Below, one piece after another: positions 33,836 through 42,621 of a DNA stretch of 64,000 nt. The notes beneath the pieces are model-generated. The model did not search any database. It saw only the letters and a program-made list of their open reading frames with translations, and was not told the origin of the DNA. Position numbers and translations under genes: made by a program. Location of the stretch: contig NZ_CP140152.1 of assembly GCF_034479515.1 (NCBI RefSeq), positions 3,038,001 through 3,102,000 of the forward strand, given 5' to 3'. The DNA comes from Duganella zoogloeoides. Its GTDB lineage: Bacteria; Pseudomonadota; Gammaproteobacteria; Burkholderiales; Burkholderiaceae_D. Each line of letters opens with the position of its first letter. The stretch's first letter is position 1.

Positions 33836-34734
33836 CCGAGAACCTGCAAGGTCATCCAGGCGGACATGACCGCGCCCGGCGCCAGGTCGCGCAGGCCGGT
33901 GCCGGCCACGCCGTCGGCTCGCAACTGGTGGGCATTGGGGATGTGCGTGACGGGCTCCAAGGCAACAAAATCACTGTCCGCCCCGGGCCGATAGCATTGC
34001 AGGTAGCCGCACAGCGGATCGGCACTGAGCAGCAGCGCGTAGTCCGGGTAGCTTAGTACCGCCTTGCCGTCCCAGCCCGTGTAGCAATTGTTCACTTGCC
34101 ACGGCCCCACGTCCAGCGGTCCCGGTGCGACCGGTTGCGGCGCCGCGCCGGTAGGCAAATGGTCGGCCGACACGCCCCAGCGGCCCGCCCAGTTGGCGCT
34201 CAGCGTCGCACCCGCGCTGTAAAAAAACGGGTGAAAGCCCATCCCGAGCGGCATGGTGCGCGTGCCGGTATTGGTCACCCACAGCGTTTGGGTGAGCCAG
34301 TTGTCGCCGAGCGCGATCGACAGCGTGGCGGCAAAATCGAACGGCCAGTGCCGGTCGGCCTGGTGCTGCAAGCCCAGCACGACGTGCGCGGCATGTTGTT
34401 CGATCACGCGCCAGGGCCGTTGCCAGCCCACGCCATGCAGGCTGTGCGCTTCGCCCGGGTGCGGCGGCAGCGGTTGCGCTCCCGGCAAACGGCCGTGCGC
34501 GATGCGGTTGGCGTACGGCACCATGGGAAAACACGCGACCTTGCCGTCGGGCGCATGCAGCAACGCATTGCCGCGCCATTGCCAGGCGCCGATGGCCGCA
34601 CCTATCGCGGGCAACAAGCGCGCGGTACTGTCGCCGCAGTGGAGTTCGATCGCTTCCAGGACAAAACCTTTCAAATGATGGGGCCGGTCGATTATACGGT
34701 CGGCACCGGGCCGCGAGCCATGCTGCTTTGTCAT
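33832..34734 (-). CDS. Aldose 1-epimerase (galactose mutarotase family)
   Basis: 300 residues. Beta-sandwich epimerase with MVPYANRIAHGRL (conserved Asn-Arg), HSLHGVGWQRPW (catalytic His), GMGFHPFF (second His) and VALEPVTHIPNA (catalytic Glu region). It interconverts alpha and beta anomers of aldoses such as galactose in the cytosol. ATG 34732-34734 chosen; a Met seven codons upstream (MPFLLRS) is possible. It is divergent from the sugar symporter with 113 bp between them, which contains a GGCATGGC half-site (34751-34758) like the LysR repeats. Confidence 0.82.
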   Translation of the reverse strand: MTKQHGSRPGADRIIDRPHHLKGFVLEAIELHCGDSTARLLPAIGAAIGAWQWRGNALLHAPDGKVACFPMVPYANRIAHGRLPGAQPLPPHPGEAHSLHGVGWQRPWRVIEQHAAHVVLGLQHQADRHWPFDFAATLSIALGDNWLTQTLWVTNTGTRTMPLGMGFHPFFYSAGATLSANWAGRWGVSADHLPTGAAPQPVAPGPLDVGPWQVNNCYTGWDGKAVLSYPDYALLLSADPLCGYLQCYRPGADSDFVALEPVTHIPNAHQLRADGVAGTGLRDLAPGAVMSAWMTLQVLG

Positions 34735-34847
34735 GCTTCGCAGCAGGAATGGCATGGCCCAAGGTCGCTGCTGCCCAGCTTTCCTTTGTAAAATCGCGGA
34801 CGAAGTAAATTCCCAAAATAAAGAGACGAACAGCAAAGGACAGAGGA

Positions 34848-36275
34848 ATGATGCATGGAATAGAACAGCCGGTTGCCGGCAGCACAACCACAGCCCCACC
34901 GCCCGCCTCCACCACCACCTTGTGGCTGGCGGCGGCCGTATCCGCCCTGGGCGGGCTGCTGTTCGGCTACGACTGGGTCGTGATCGGCGGCGCCAAGCCG
35001 TTTTACGAGGCTTGGTTCCAGCTGGTGTCGCCGGCGCAGCAGGCGTGGGCCGTCAGTTGCGCGCTGGTCGGCTGCCTGGTGGGCGCGATCGGCTCGGGCT
35101 GGATCAGCGACAGGCTGGGCCGCCGGCGCGGCCTGTTGATTGCGGCGGTGATTTTTGCCGTGTCATCGGTGGGCACCGGCTGGGCCGGCTCGTTCGACGG
35201 CTTTATCGCCTGGCGCATGATCGGCGGCGTGGCCATCGGCCTGGCAGCCGGGCTGTCACCGGTGTACATCGCCGAAATCGCCCCGGCGGCAATACGCGGC
35301 CGGATGGTCTGCCTGAACCAGATCGCCATCGTGCTTGGCATTCTCGGCGCGCAAATCGTCAACCTGTTGATCGCCGAACCGGTACCGGCCGGCGCCACCG
35401 CCGCCCAGCTGGCCGCCAGCTGGAACGGCGCCACCGGCTGGCGCTGGATGTTTGCCGCTGCTGCCGTGCCGGCGGTCGCCTTCCTGCTTGGCTGCCTCCT
35501 GATCCCGGAGAGCCCGCGCTGGCTGGCCGGCCGTGGCCGCAACGACGATGCGCTGGCAGCGCTGCACAAGCTGGGCGGCGCCGACTATGCGCGCGGCGCC
35601 ATGCACGACATCCGTACCGCGCTGGGCGCATCGAGGGGCCGCAGCTTGCAGCAGGTGCTGGCCGAGCCGCGTTTTGCCCGCGTGCTGGTGATCGGCGTCG
35701 TGCTGGCCGTATTGCAGCAATGGTGCGGCATCAACGTGATTTTCAATTATGCCCAGGAGATTTTCGCCTCGGCCGGCTACGCCGTGTCGGACATGCTGTT
35801 CAACATCGTCATCACCGGCGTGGTCAACTGCGTGTTCGCGCTGGTGGCGCTGGCAACCGTCGAGCGCTGGGGCCGCCGCCGGCTGATGCTGCTCGGCTGC
35901 GCCGGCCTGTTCGTGATCTACCTGGCGCTGGGCGCCTGCTACCTGGCCGGCTGGCAGGGCTGGCCAATGCTGCTGCTGGTGGTGACCGCGATTGCCGTGT
36001 ACTCGATGACGCTGGCGCCGGTGACCTGGGTGGCGCTGTCCGAAATCTTCCCGCAGGAAGTGCGCGGCGCGTGCATGGCGGTGGCCACCACGGCGCTGTG
36101 GGCCGCGTGCTTCCTGCTGACCTACACCTTCCCGTTGATCAACGCCGCCATGGGCACCGGCATGACGTTCTGGCTGTACGCGGGGATCTGCCTGGCGGGG
36201 TTTGTCTTCGTGCTGCGCAAATTGCCGGAGACGCGCGGCAAGAGCCTGGAACAGATCGAGCAAGGCTGGCGTTGA
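34848..36275 (+). CDS. MFS sugar porter (sugar:H+ symporter)
   Basis: 475 residues, 12 helices. Sugar-porter family signs: FGYDWVVIGGAKPFY in helix 1, DRLGRRRG, RMIGGVAIGLAAGLSPVYIAEIAP, PESPRWLAGRGR after helix 6, QQWCGINVIFNYAQEIF in helix 7 and the final PETRGKSLEQIE. It imports a monosaccharide with protons; galactose or arabinose is likely from context. SD AAAGGA 7 bp before the first of two adjacent ATGs. It completes the galactan cluster as its uptake step. Confidence 0.9.
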   Translation: MMHGIEQPVAGSTTTAPPPASTTTLWLAAAVSALGGLLFGYDWVVIGGAKPFYEAWFQLVSPAQQAWAVSCALVGCLVGAIGSGWISDRLGRRRGLLIAAVIFAVSSVGTGWAGSFDGFIAWRMIGGVAIGLAAGLSPVYIAEIAPAAIRGRMVCLNQIAIVLGILGAQIVNLLIAEPVPAGATAAQLAASWNGATGWRWMFAAAAVPAVAFLLGCLLIPESPRWLAGRGRNDDALAALHKLGGADYARGAMHDIRTALGASRGRSLQQVLAEPRFARVLVIGVVLAVLQQWCGINVIFNYAQEIFASAGYAVSDMLFNIVITGVVNCVFALVALATVERWGRRRLMLLGCAGLFVIYLALGACYLAGWQGWPMLLLVVTAIAVYSMTLAPVTWVALSEIFPQEVRGACMAVATTALWAACFLLTYTFPLINAAMGTGMTFWLYAGICLAGFVFVLRKLPETRGKSLEQIEQGWR

Positions 36276-36300
36276 GTTCAACGTAAAAGGCCAAGATTAT

Positions 36301-37905
36301 TTACTGTTCCGCCACCAGGCTTACATCATCGACCTTGAGCCACTGACCATCGCTGCCCTCCGAATACAAGCCGATCTGCACGCTGCCGTTCTTGACGTCC
36401 ACGTTGGGCACGCTGACCTCGGTCCACGCGGTACGGGCCGTTTCGAGCGTGATGGCCGCTTCCGGCCCGCCGTGGCCGTAGGCGTACAGCCGCGCCACCT
36501 TTTGGCCGCCGCTGCCCTTTATCCACGCCTTGAGCGTGTAGCGGCCGTTCGGCAATGTGACGTTCTGCACCGCGCTGCCCATCGTGTGCTGGTCGTGCGC
36601 CAGCGTCAGCGCCCAGCGGCCGGTGCGGCTGTCCAGCACGTTGACGGTGGGGCTCGGCCCTTTCAGGTTGGTCCAGCTGACCACCCAGCCGGTAACGCCG
36701 GTCTGCGCCACGCGGTCGGCCTCGAAGCCGGGATTGAGCACGTAGTTGTTGCCCTTGCCCACCTGCCAGGTGCCGCGCCTGGCGTCGAGCGAGAATTCGC
36801 TGAGCGAGTTGAATACCGGCGCCGTTCCCTTGAAGGTGAGCGGCACCCAGATGTTGTAACCATTGCCGTTGCCGGCGTAATTGCTCCAGCGGTCGCCGGC
36901 AAACAGCACCATACCCTGCTTGCCGCCGGCAACGGCAATGAAAAAGCCGTTTTGCGAGACGTGCGAGAAGTCGTTTTCCGTGCCCTTGATCAGGCGCTCG
37001 GGCGTGTAGGGGCCGTCGATGCTGGTCGACGTCATGTAATAGCTGCGCGAGGCATTCCAGCCGTGCAGCTCCGACGAGCAGAAATAATACAGGCCGTTGT
37101 GCTTGAACATGGCATTGCCTTCGCGCCCGCCAGCCGGCGCCTGGTGCACCAGCTTGGCCGGACCCACCTGCAAGAAGTCGCTGGCGCGCAGCGGCGCCAC
37201 GTACAGGTGGCGCCGCTCGCCGGAATTGCTGAAGATCAGGTAAGGCTGGCCGTCGTCGTCGATGAACACGGTCTGGTCGCCGGTGGCCGCGCCGTTGACA
37301 TTGGCCACTTGCGTTTGCAGGTTGTCGTATTTGAAAGGGCCGGTGGGCGTATCGCTGGTGGCGAACAGCACGCCGTTACCGGCGCTCTTGCTGCCGTACT
37401 GGGTGATCAGCACGTATTTTTTGGTGCGCTGGTGGTAGACCACGCCCAACCGACCGAGCCAGGCATCGCGCTCGAAGATCTTGCCGGGGGCCGCCACCTT
37501 GATTACTTCGCCCTCGCTGGTCCAGTTGACCAGGTCGGTCGATGAGTAGGCGGTCACCGCGTTGAATCTGGTCGCGGAGCCGTCAGGCTTGCGGGTAGCG
37601 ATATAGCCGACCGCTTCCTCGTACTTGACGCCATACCAGTAGTATTTGTCGCCCACCTTGAGCACGCCGCCGCCCTGCGAATAGATCGGCGCGCCGCTGG
37701 TATCGCGCCAGAAGTCGCCGTTGCGGATGGTGCGATTCGCCGCAGCAGCAGCAACGGCGGTGGCGGTGGCAGCGGCGGCGACCGGCGTATCGGCGGTAGC
37801 CGCCATGACCGGTCCGGTGCCGGCCGTGCCGCCCACGGCCAGCGCCAGCAGCAAGCCGGGCAACCAGCGGGGACTGGTTGTGCTTCGGGATATCGGATAC
37901 CGCAT
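36301..37905 (-). CDS. Secreted GH43-like glycoside hydrolase with C-terminal CBM-like domain
   Basis: 534 residues. N-terminal signal region (LPGLLLALAVGGTAG) and an Ala-rich linker, then a five-bladed-propeller GH43-type domain (~60-390): GDFWRDTSGAPIYSQGGGVL, YYWYGVKYEE, RDAWLG and GREGNAMFKHNGLYYFCSSE. The C-terminal ~140 residues (NPGFEADRVAQTGVTGW ... LKVDDVSLV) resemble CBM4/9/22-type carbohydrate-binding modules. The sequence style recalls exo-beta-1,3-galactanases (GH43_24), which would fit the GH35 partner; exact specificity is inference. Two LysR-type repeats lie 53-86 bp upstream of the ATG. Confidence 0.78.
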   Translation of the reverse strand: MRYPISRSTTSPRWLPGLLLALAVGGTAGTGPVMAATADTPVAAAATATAVAAAAANRTIRNGDFWRDTSGAPIYSQGGGVLKVGDKYYWYGVKYEEAVGYIATRKPDGSATRFNAVTAYSSTDLVNWTSEGEVIKVAAPGKIFERDAWLGRLGVVYHQRTKKYVLITQYGSKSAGNGVLFATSDTPTGPFKYDNLQTQVANVNGAATGDQTVFIDDDGQPYLIFSNSGERRHLYVAPLRASDFLQVGPAKLVHQAPAGGREGNAMFKHNGLYYFCSSELHGWNASRSYYMTSTSIDGPYTPERLIKGTENDFSHVSQNGFFIAVAGGKQGMVLFAGDRWSNYAGNGNGYNIWVPLTFKGTAPVFNSLSEFSLDARRGTWQVGKGNNYVLNPGFEADRVAQTGVTGWVVSWTNLKGPSPTVNVLDSRTGRWALTLAHDQHTMGSAVQNVTLPNGRYTLKAWIKGSGGQKVARLYAYGHGGPEAAITLETARTAWTEVSVPNVDVKNGSVQIGLYSEGSDGQWLKVDDVSLVAEQ

Positions 37906-37957
37906 CAGTCTCTCCTCGTTGTTATCCGGGAAATTCTAGCGGAGGACGGCCTGCTCG

Positions 37958-37991
37958 GCTATGCCGGATCGGGCTACAGCCATGTCAAAAC
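37958..37991. promoter_or_regulatory. Second LysR-type repeat pair, upstream of GH43
   Basis: On the minus strand GTTTTGACATGGC (37991-37979) and GATCCGGCATAGC (37970-37958), each 11 of 13 identical to the repeats between SDR and lysR, again exactly 21 bp apart. Probable operator linking GH43 to the same LysR regulator. Confidence 0.5.
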
Positions 37992-38004
37992 CGGCATGGC
38001 CGGT
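37990..38004 (-). terminator. Weak intrinsic terminator candidate after the OYE gene
   Basis: Minus-strand ACCGGC-CAT-GCCGGT followed by TTTG, 6 bp after the OYE-family stop. Short stem and T-run; it partly overlaps the LysR-type repeat. Confidence 0.35.
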
Positions 38005-38010
38005 GTTTAA

Positions 38011-39120
38011 TCACCGATCTGAGCGAAACAGCTGCTTGTACTGCGACGGCTGGCACCGCAGGTACTGGCTGGCAGCGTGCACCTGCGCGCCCAGCGCGGC
38101 AGCCGCGTGCCATGGCCAGCGCGGGTCGTACAGGATGGTGCGCGCCAGCGCCACCAGGTCGGCGTCGCCGTTGGCGACGATCGCTTCGGCATGCAGCGGT
38201 TCGGTGATCAGGCCCACGGCCACCACCGGAATCTGCACCACGTTTTTGATGGCGCGCGCCAGCGGCACCTGGTAGCCGGGGCCGACCGGAATATCCTGGT
38301 CCCGATGCAGGCCGCCGCTCGAGACGTGGATCGCATCGGCGCCATGGTCCTCGAACATTTTCGACACGGCCTGCGCTTCTTCGACGGTAAAGCCACCCGG
38401 CACCCAGTCGGTGGCCGAGATGCGCACGCTGACGGCGCGATCTGGCGGGAACGCCGCGCGTACCGCGTCGAACACCTCGAGCGGAAAGCGCGCGCGGTTG
38501 TCCAGCGCACCGCCGTATTCGTCGGTGCGCAGGTTCGATAACGGCGAAAGGAACTGGTGCAGCAGGTAGCCGTGCGCGGCGTGGATCTGGATCACGTCGA
38601 TACCGAGGTCGGCAGCGCGGCGCGCAGCGGCAGCAAAGCCGTCGCGGATGCGGCGCAGACCTGCGTGGTCGAGCGCCGCCGGGGCAACGTAATCATCATG
38701 AAACGCTACCGCCGACGGCGCCACCGTGGCCCAGCCATCGGGCTGGCCCGGGGCGATCTGGGCGCCGCCATCCCACGGCTTCTGAGTGGAAGCCTTGCGG
38801 CCGGCGTGGTTCAGTTGCACCGCAACCGGCATGGCGGACCAGTGCCGGATCGAGTCGATCACGCGGCCCATGGCGGCCTGGGTAGCGTCATCGTACAGGC
38901 CCACGTCGCCATAGCTGATGCGTCCTTCGGGCAGCACTGCGGTCGCCTCGATGGTGAGCAGCGCCGCGCCCGATTGCGCCAGCTGGCCCAGGTGCATCTG
39001 GTGCCAGTCGGTCATGCAACCATCGACGGCCGAGTACTGGCACATCGGCGCGATCACGATGCGGTTGTCCAGCGTAAGCTTGCGCACTTGCAGCGGGGTG
39101 AACAATTGAGATTGGGGCAT
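38011..39120 (-). CDS. Old-yellow-enzyme family NADH:flavin oxidoreductase (YqjM class)
   Basis: 369 residues, FMN TIM barrel. RIVIAPMCQYSAVDG at the N-terminus with Cys at the FMN site, VQLNHAGRKAST, IQIHAAHGYLLHQFLSPLSN with the paired His, NRARFPLEV and the FMN-phosphate region GDADLVALARTIL define the thermophilic-like/YqjM class of ene-reductases. It reduces activated C=C bonds with NAD(P)H; physiological substrate unknown, often oxidative-stress related. It lies 15 bp downstream of poxB on the same strand and is probably cotranscribed. Confidence 0.88.
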   Translation of the reverse strand: MPQSQLFTPLQVRKLTLDNRIVIAPMCQYSAVDGCMTDWHQMHLGQLAQSGAALLTIEATAVLPEGRISYGDVGLYDDATQAAMGRVIDSIRHWSAMPVAVQLNHAGRKASTQKPWDGGAQIAPGQPDGWATVAPSAVAFHDDYVAPAALDHAGLRRIRDGFAAAARRAADLGIDVIQIHAAHGYLLHQFLSPLSNLRTDEYGGALDNRARFPLEVFDAVRAAFPPDRAVSVRISATDWVPGGFTVEEAQAVSKMFEDHGADAIHVSSGGLHRDQDIPVGPGYQVPLARAIKNVVQIPVVAVGLITEPLHAEAIVANGDADLVALARTILYDPRWPWHAAAALGAQVHAASQYLRCQPSQYKQLFRSDR

Positions 39121-39135
39121 ATCGATTCCTTGAGA

Positions 39136-40857
39136 TTAGCGCAGCAAATTCACTTTGGCCAGGTCGATCAGTTCACCGGCGCGGCCGTCAAGCACCGCCT
39201 TCATCATGAACAGCCCGAACTGGCCGGCCTCTTCCACCGTGGTGGTCGGCGGCATGATCAATTCCTGGCGCGGGGTGACCACGTCCAGCAGCACCGGGCC
39301 GTTGTGGGCCAGCGCGGCAGCGATGGCGCTTTCGAGCTGCCGCGGGTCCTCCACGCGGATGCCCTTGACGCCCATCGCCTCGGCCATGGCGGCGAAATTG
39401 GGATTTTTCAGATCGCAACCGACGTCCGGGTAGCCGTGGGCTTTCATTTCCATTTCCACGAAGCCCAGCGTGCCGTTATTGAGCACGACGATTTTTACCG
39501 GCAGGTCCAGTTGCAGCAGCGTGAGGAATTCGCCCATCATCATCGCAAAACCGCCGTCGCCCGAGAATGAAATCACCTGGCGGTCCGGGTGCGATACCTG
39601 CGCGCCGATCGCATGCAGCATGGCGTTGGCCATCGAGCCGTGGTTGAACGAGCCGACCAGGCGGCGCTTGCCGTTCAGTTTCAGGTAGCGCGCGGTCCAG
39701 GCGATCGGCGTGCCGACATCGCAGGTGAAGATGGCGTCATCATGCGCCAGTTCGCTGACGATGCGGGTGACCGCTTGCGGATGAATGTGGCGGGTGCCGT
39801 CATCGAGCGCGGCCAGCTGGTCGAGGTCCTTGCGGGCGGCAATGTAGTCTTGCCGGGCGCTGGCCAGGAAGCTGTCGTCGGTTTTGGCCTCGAGCAGGGG
39901 CAGCAGCGCGGTCAAGGTCTCCCTGACGCCGCCCAGCAGGCCCATCGTGAGCGGGCAGCGGTTGCCCAGCGCCTCGGGCCGCACGTCGATTTGCACGATG
40001 CGCGCATGCTCGGGGAAGAACTGGCGGTACGGGAAGTCCGCCCCCAGCACCACCAGCGTATCGCAACCTTTCATGGCCTTGTAGCCGGACGCAAAACCCA
40101 CCAGGCCGGTCATGCCCACGTCGTAAGGATTGTCGTATTCGATGTGTTCCTTGCCGCGCAGCGTGTGGACAATGGGTGCTTGCAGCGTGCGCGCCAGTTC
40201 GATCACCTGCGCATGGGCGCTTGCACAACCGGCACCGCAGAACAGGGCCACGCGCTCGGATTCGTTGAGGATGGTGGCCAGTTGCGCCACGTCGGCGGGC
40301 GGCGGCAGGATCGCCGGCGCGGTGGGCAGCAGCCATGGTGGCGGCTCGGCATGCAGGCGCTGGGTGGCGATATCGCCGGGGATGACCACCACGGCCACGC
40401 CGCGCTTGGCTACCGCGATGCGCATGGCGCGGTGCAAAATCTGCGGCAGCTGCGCCGGATGGGACACCAGCTCGACGTAATGGCTGCACTCCCGGAACAG
40501 GCTTTCGGGGTGGGTGGACTGGAAATAGTCGATCCCGATTTCCGCGCTCGGGATATGGGCGGCAATCGCCAGCACCGGCACGCCACTGCGCTGGCAGTCG
40601 AACAGGCCGTTGATCAGGTGCAGGTTGCCGGGCCCGCAGCTGCCTGCGCACACGGCCAGTTCGCCGGTCAGATGGGCTTCGGCGCCGGCCGCAAAGGCGG
40701 CGCCTTCTTCGTGGCGCATGTGCACCCAGTCGATCTTGTCCTGCCGGCGCAGCGAGTCGGTCAGGCCGTTGAGCGAATCGCCCACCACGCCATAGATACG
40801 CTTGACACCCGCCTGGGCCAGCGTGCCTGCCAGGTAATCCGCTGCGGTACCGCTCAT
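39136..40857 (-). CDS. poxB: Pyruvate dehydrogenase (quinone) / pyruvate oxidase
   Basis: 573 residues, full length. TPP- and FAD-dependent enzyme that decarboxylates pyruvate to acetate and CO2 and feeds electrons to ubiquinone at the inner membrane. Visible: N-terminal TPP catalytic Glu in MRHEEGAAFAAGAEA, FAD region VVLGADFPY and VQIDVRPEALG, and the TPP/Mg motif SGDGGFAMMMGEF...VVLNN. The C-terminal ~25 residues fit the membrane-binding tail of PoxB. SD GAGGAGAG precedes the ATG. With lldD 23 kb away it forms a lactate-pyruvate-acetate overflow route. Confidence 0.9.
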   Translation of the reverse strand: MSGTAADYLAGTLAQAGVKRIYGVVGDSLNGLTDSLRRQDKIDWVHMRHEEGAAFAAGAEAHLTGELAVCAGSCGPGNLHLINGLFDCQRSGVPVLAIAAHIPSAEIGIDYFQSTHPESLFRECSHYVELVSHPAQLPQILHRAMRIAVAKRGVAVVVIPGDIATQRLHAEPPPWLLPTAPAILPPPADVAQLATILNESERVALFCGAGCASAHAQVIELARTLQAPIVHTLRGKEHIEYDNPYDVGMTGLVGFASGYKAMKGCDTLVVLGADFPYRQFFPEHARIVQIDVRPEALGNRCPLTMGLLGGVRETLTALLPLLEAKTDDSFLASARQDYIAARKDLDQLAALDDGTRHIHPQAVTRIVSELAHDDAIFTCDVGTPIAWTARYLKLNGKRRLVGSFNHGSMANAMLHAIGAQVSHPDRQVISFSGDGGFAMMMGEFLTLLQLDLPVKIVVLNNGTLGFVEMEMKAHGYPDVGCDLKNPNFAAMAEAMGVKGIRVEDPRQLESAIAAALAHNGPVLLDVVTPRQELIMPPTTTVEEAGQFGLFMMKAVLDGRAGELIDLAKVNLLR

Positions 40858-40926
40858 GGCTGTCTCTCCTCGGTGAACATTCAGAATGAAACGAGTGTAG
40901 CGGAGCGTTGCGGCGTTTCGCCTCTC

Positions 40927-41925
40927 CTATAGTGGAGGCGTGCCATCCGGCACACTGATCGTTTTCGCCAACTGCACGCGACCGTTGATCCATGCGTGGA
41001 CACGGCTGCGTACCTGCGCAGCGATGCGCACCGGAAAGCGGATGAAACCATGCGGCGCCTCGGGCACCACGTGGCATTCGACGTCTGTCACGGCGCTCCA
41101 GCGCGCCGCCATCAGGGCGGTATCGTCAAGCAGTGGATCGCGCTCGCCGGCAAACATGATTGCCGGCGGCAGGCCGGCCAGGTCGCCATACAGGGGCGAA
41201 GCCGGCGCGGCGCGGCGCTGGTCGTCGGTCAGACCGGGCGTGATCAGGCGCAGCGACGCAGCCATCGAGGGGCCGTGCAGCACCAGCGTCTCGGCGCCCG
41301 CCGCGTGCACGCTGGGCGTACCGGCCAGGTCATACACGCCGTAGTACAAGATGGCGCCATCGATACGGCGCAGCAGCGCCGGCCAGCGCTGCAATTGCAG
41401 CAGCGTGGCTGCCGCCAGGTGGCCGCCGGCCGATTCGCCAAGCATATACACCGGTAGCCCGTCATATTCCGGCAGCCCGCCATCGAGCAGCCAGCGTGCG
41501 GCCGCCAGGCAATCGTCCATGATGGCCGCCAGCGGCGTGTTGGTCGCCAGCCGGTAATCGACCGACACCACCGCCACATCGCACGCCGCGATCAGTTCGG
41601 CGTTAAGCTGGTCGTTCATCTGCGCATTGCCGATCGCCCAGCCGCCGCCGTGAAAATCCAGTATCACCGCGCGCGGCGGCCTGTTTCCTCGCAATACCCG
41701 CACCGGCACCCGCAGTCCATCGGCCTGCGCCATGAGCTGCGAAATACGCGCGCCGGACCGTATCGTGCGCACATCGGGCACGCACTGGGACAGCCGCAAC
41801 AGCGACTGGATCACGAACGGCATCACGCGGTTGCTGATCTTGAAACGCGGCGCCCATGCCAGCTTGCGGTTGAAGCTGCGCATTTGCTCGAGCGCCCCGG
41901 GTTCAACCACCAGCGCGAACGTCAT
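40927..41925 (-). CDS. Alpha/beta hydrolase (HSL/GDXG lipase-esterase family)
   Basis: 332 residues. DFHGGGWAIGNAQ is the oxyanion HGGG motif, LGESAGGHLAAA holds the catalytic Ser in a GDSAGG-like box, AGERDPLLDD the Asp and APHGFIRF the His. These are cytosolic carboxylesterases of the hormone-sensitive-lipase type; substrate unknown. The ATG 41923-41925 overlaps the stop of a 61-residue gene by 4 bp, so translation is probably coupled. Confidence 0.85.
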   Translation of the reverse strand: MTFALVVEPGALEQMRSFNRKLAWAPRFKISNRVMPFVIQSLLRLSQCVPDVRTIRSGARISQLMAQADGLRVPVRVLRGNRPPRAVILDFHGGGWAIGNAQMNDQLNAELIAACDVAVVSVDYRLATNTPLAAIMDDCLAAARWLLDGGLPEYDGLPVYMLGESAGGHLAAATLLQLQRWPALLRRIDGAILYYGVYDLAGTPSVHAAGAETLVLHGPSMAASLRLITPGLTDDQRRAAPASPLYGDLAGLPPAIMFAGERDPLLDDTALMAARWSAVTDVECHVVPEAPHGFIRFPVRIAAQVRSRVHAWINGRVQLAKTISVPDGTPPL

Positions 41926-42107
41926 CGTGCGCGGTCTTCTTTGCGGATGGCGGCAGCGAGTATGCGCTCGACCACCGGGCGCGGCACCTTGCGCACCAGC
42001 AGAAAGGCGGCGGCGCTGCGCTGGCCATACGTACGGGCCCATTCCAGGCCCTGGCGGACGATCGATGCCTGGCGGGCATCGGTACGGGGGAGTTGTTTGG
42101 TATCCAT
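41922..42107 (-). CDS. Small hypothetical protein coupled to the esterase
   Basis: 61 residues, basic (MDTKQLPRTDARQASIVRQG ... RPVVERILAAAIRKEDRAR), probably helical, no membrane segment. Its TGA overlaps the ATG of the downstream esterase (ATGA), which argues that it is a real gene. No family recognised; the charge and helix pattern could suit a small regulatory or partner protein, but nothing proves it. Confidence 0.5.
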   Translation of the reverse strand: MDTKQLPRTDARQASIVRQGLEWARTYGQRSAAAFLLVRKVPRPVVERILAAAIRKEDRAR

Positions 42108-42210
42108 CGTGCCACTATCGCACAAAGCGCTGCACCGCACAGTACGGCGGCGAACGGTGCGGACCATGTTCCACGGTACACTGCGTTGCTCTATAGCCAG
42201 GAAAGAATCG

Positions 42211-42576
42211 ATGTTACCGACGTTACGATGGATATTACCGTTGCTGGCCTGCTCGGCGCTGGGCGGCTGCGCCCTCACCCGCGTCTCCGACGCCACCCTG
42301 GCCGAAGAAGTGGAAAAGCTGCACGCGGTCGGCCTGACCATGGACGCGGCCAGAAAAGTGGCCACGGAACAGGGTTTCGAATGCAGCCGGTACATCGACC
42401 GGGACGTGTCGGTATCGACCAACGATGGCGTGCGCAAGACCGACGTGCTCGAGTGCAGCAAAAAGTCACTTGAACTGGTCTGCCCGCAACGCCGCTACGT
42501 GGTATTCAACATCGACCCCGCCACCGGCCTGGTACGCGCCGTGGGCAAGCGGTTTACCCAGAATTCGTGCTTTTGA
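42211..42576 (+). CDS. Small putative lipoprotein
   Basis: 121 residues. Signal sequence with lipobox ALGGC (RWILPLLACSALGGC, modified Cys at ~20), so likely anchored in a membrane facing the periplasm. The mature part has two Cys-rich stretches (GFECSRY, VLECSKKSLELVCPQRR) and ends NSCF. SD AGGAAAG lies before the ATG. No family recognised. Followed 45 bp later by another orphan gene on the same strand. Confidence 0.65.
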   Translation: MLPTLRWILPLLACSALGGCALTRVSDATLAEEVEKLHAVGLTMDAARKVATEQGFECSRYIDRDVSVSTNDGVRKTDVLECSKKSLELVCPQRRYVVFNIDPATGLVRAVGKRFTQNSCF

Positions 42577-42621
42577 TGCACGCGTGATATTCTGCGCGCC
42601 ACCGCATAGCCGAGAGATACC

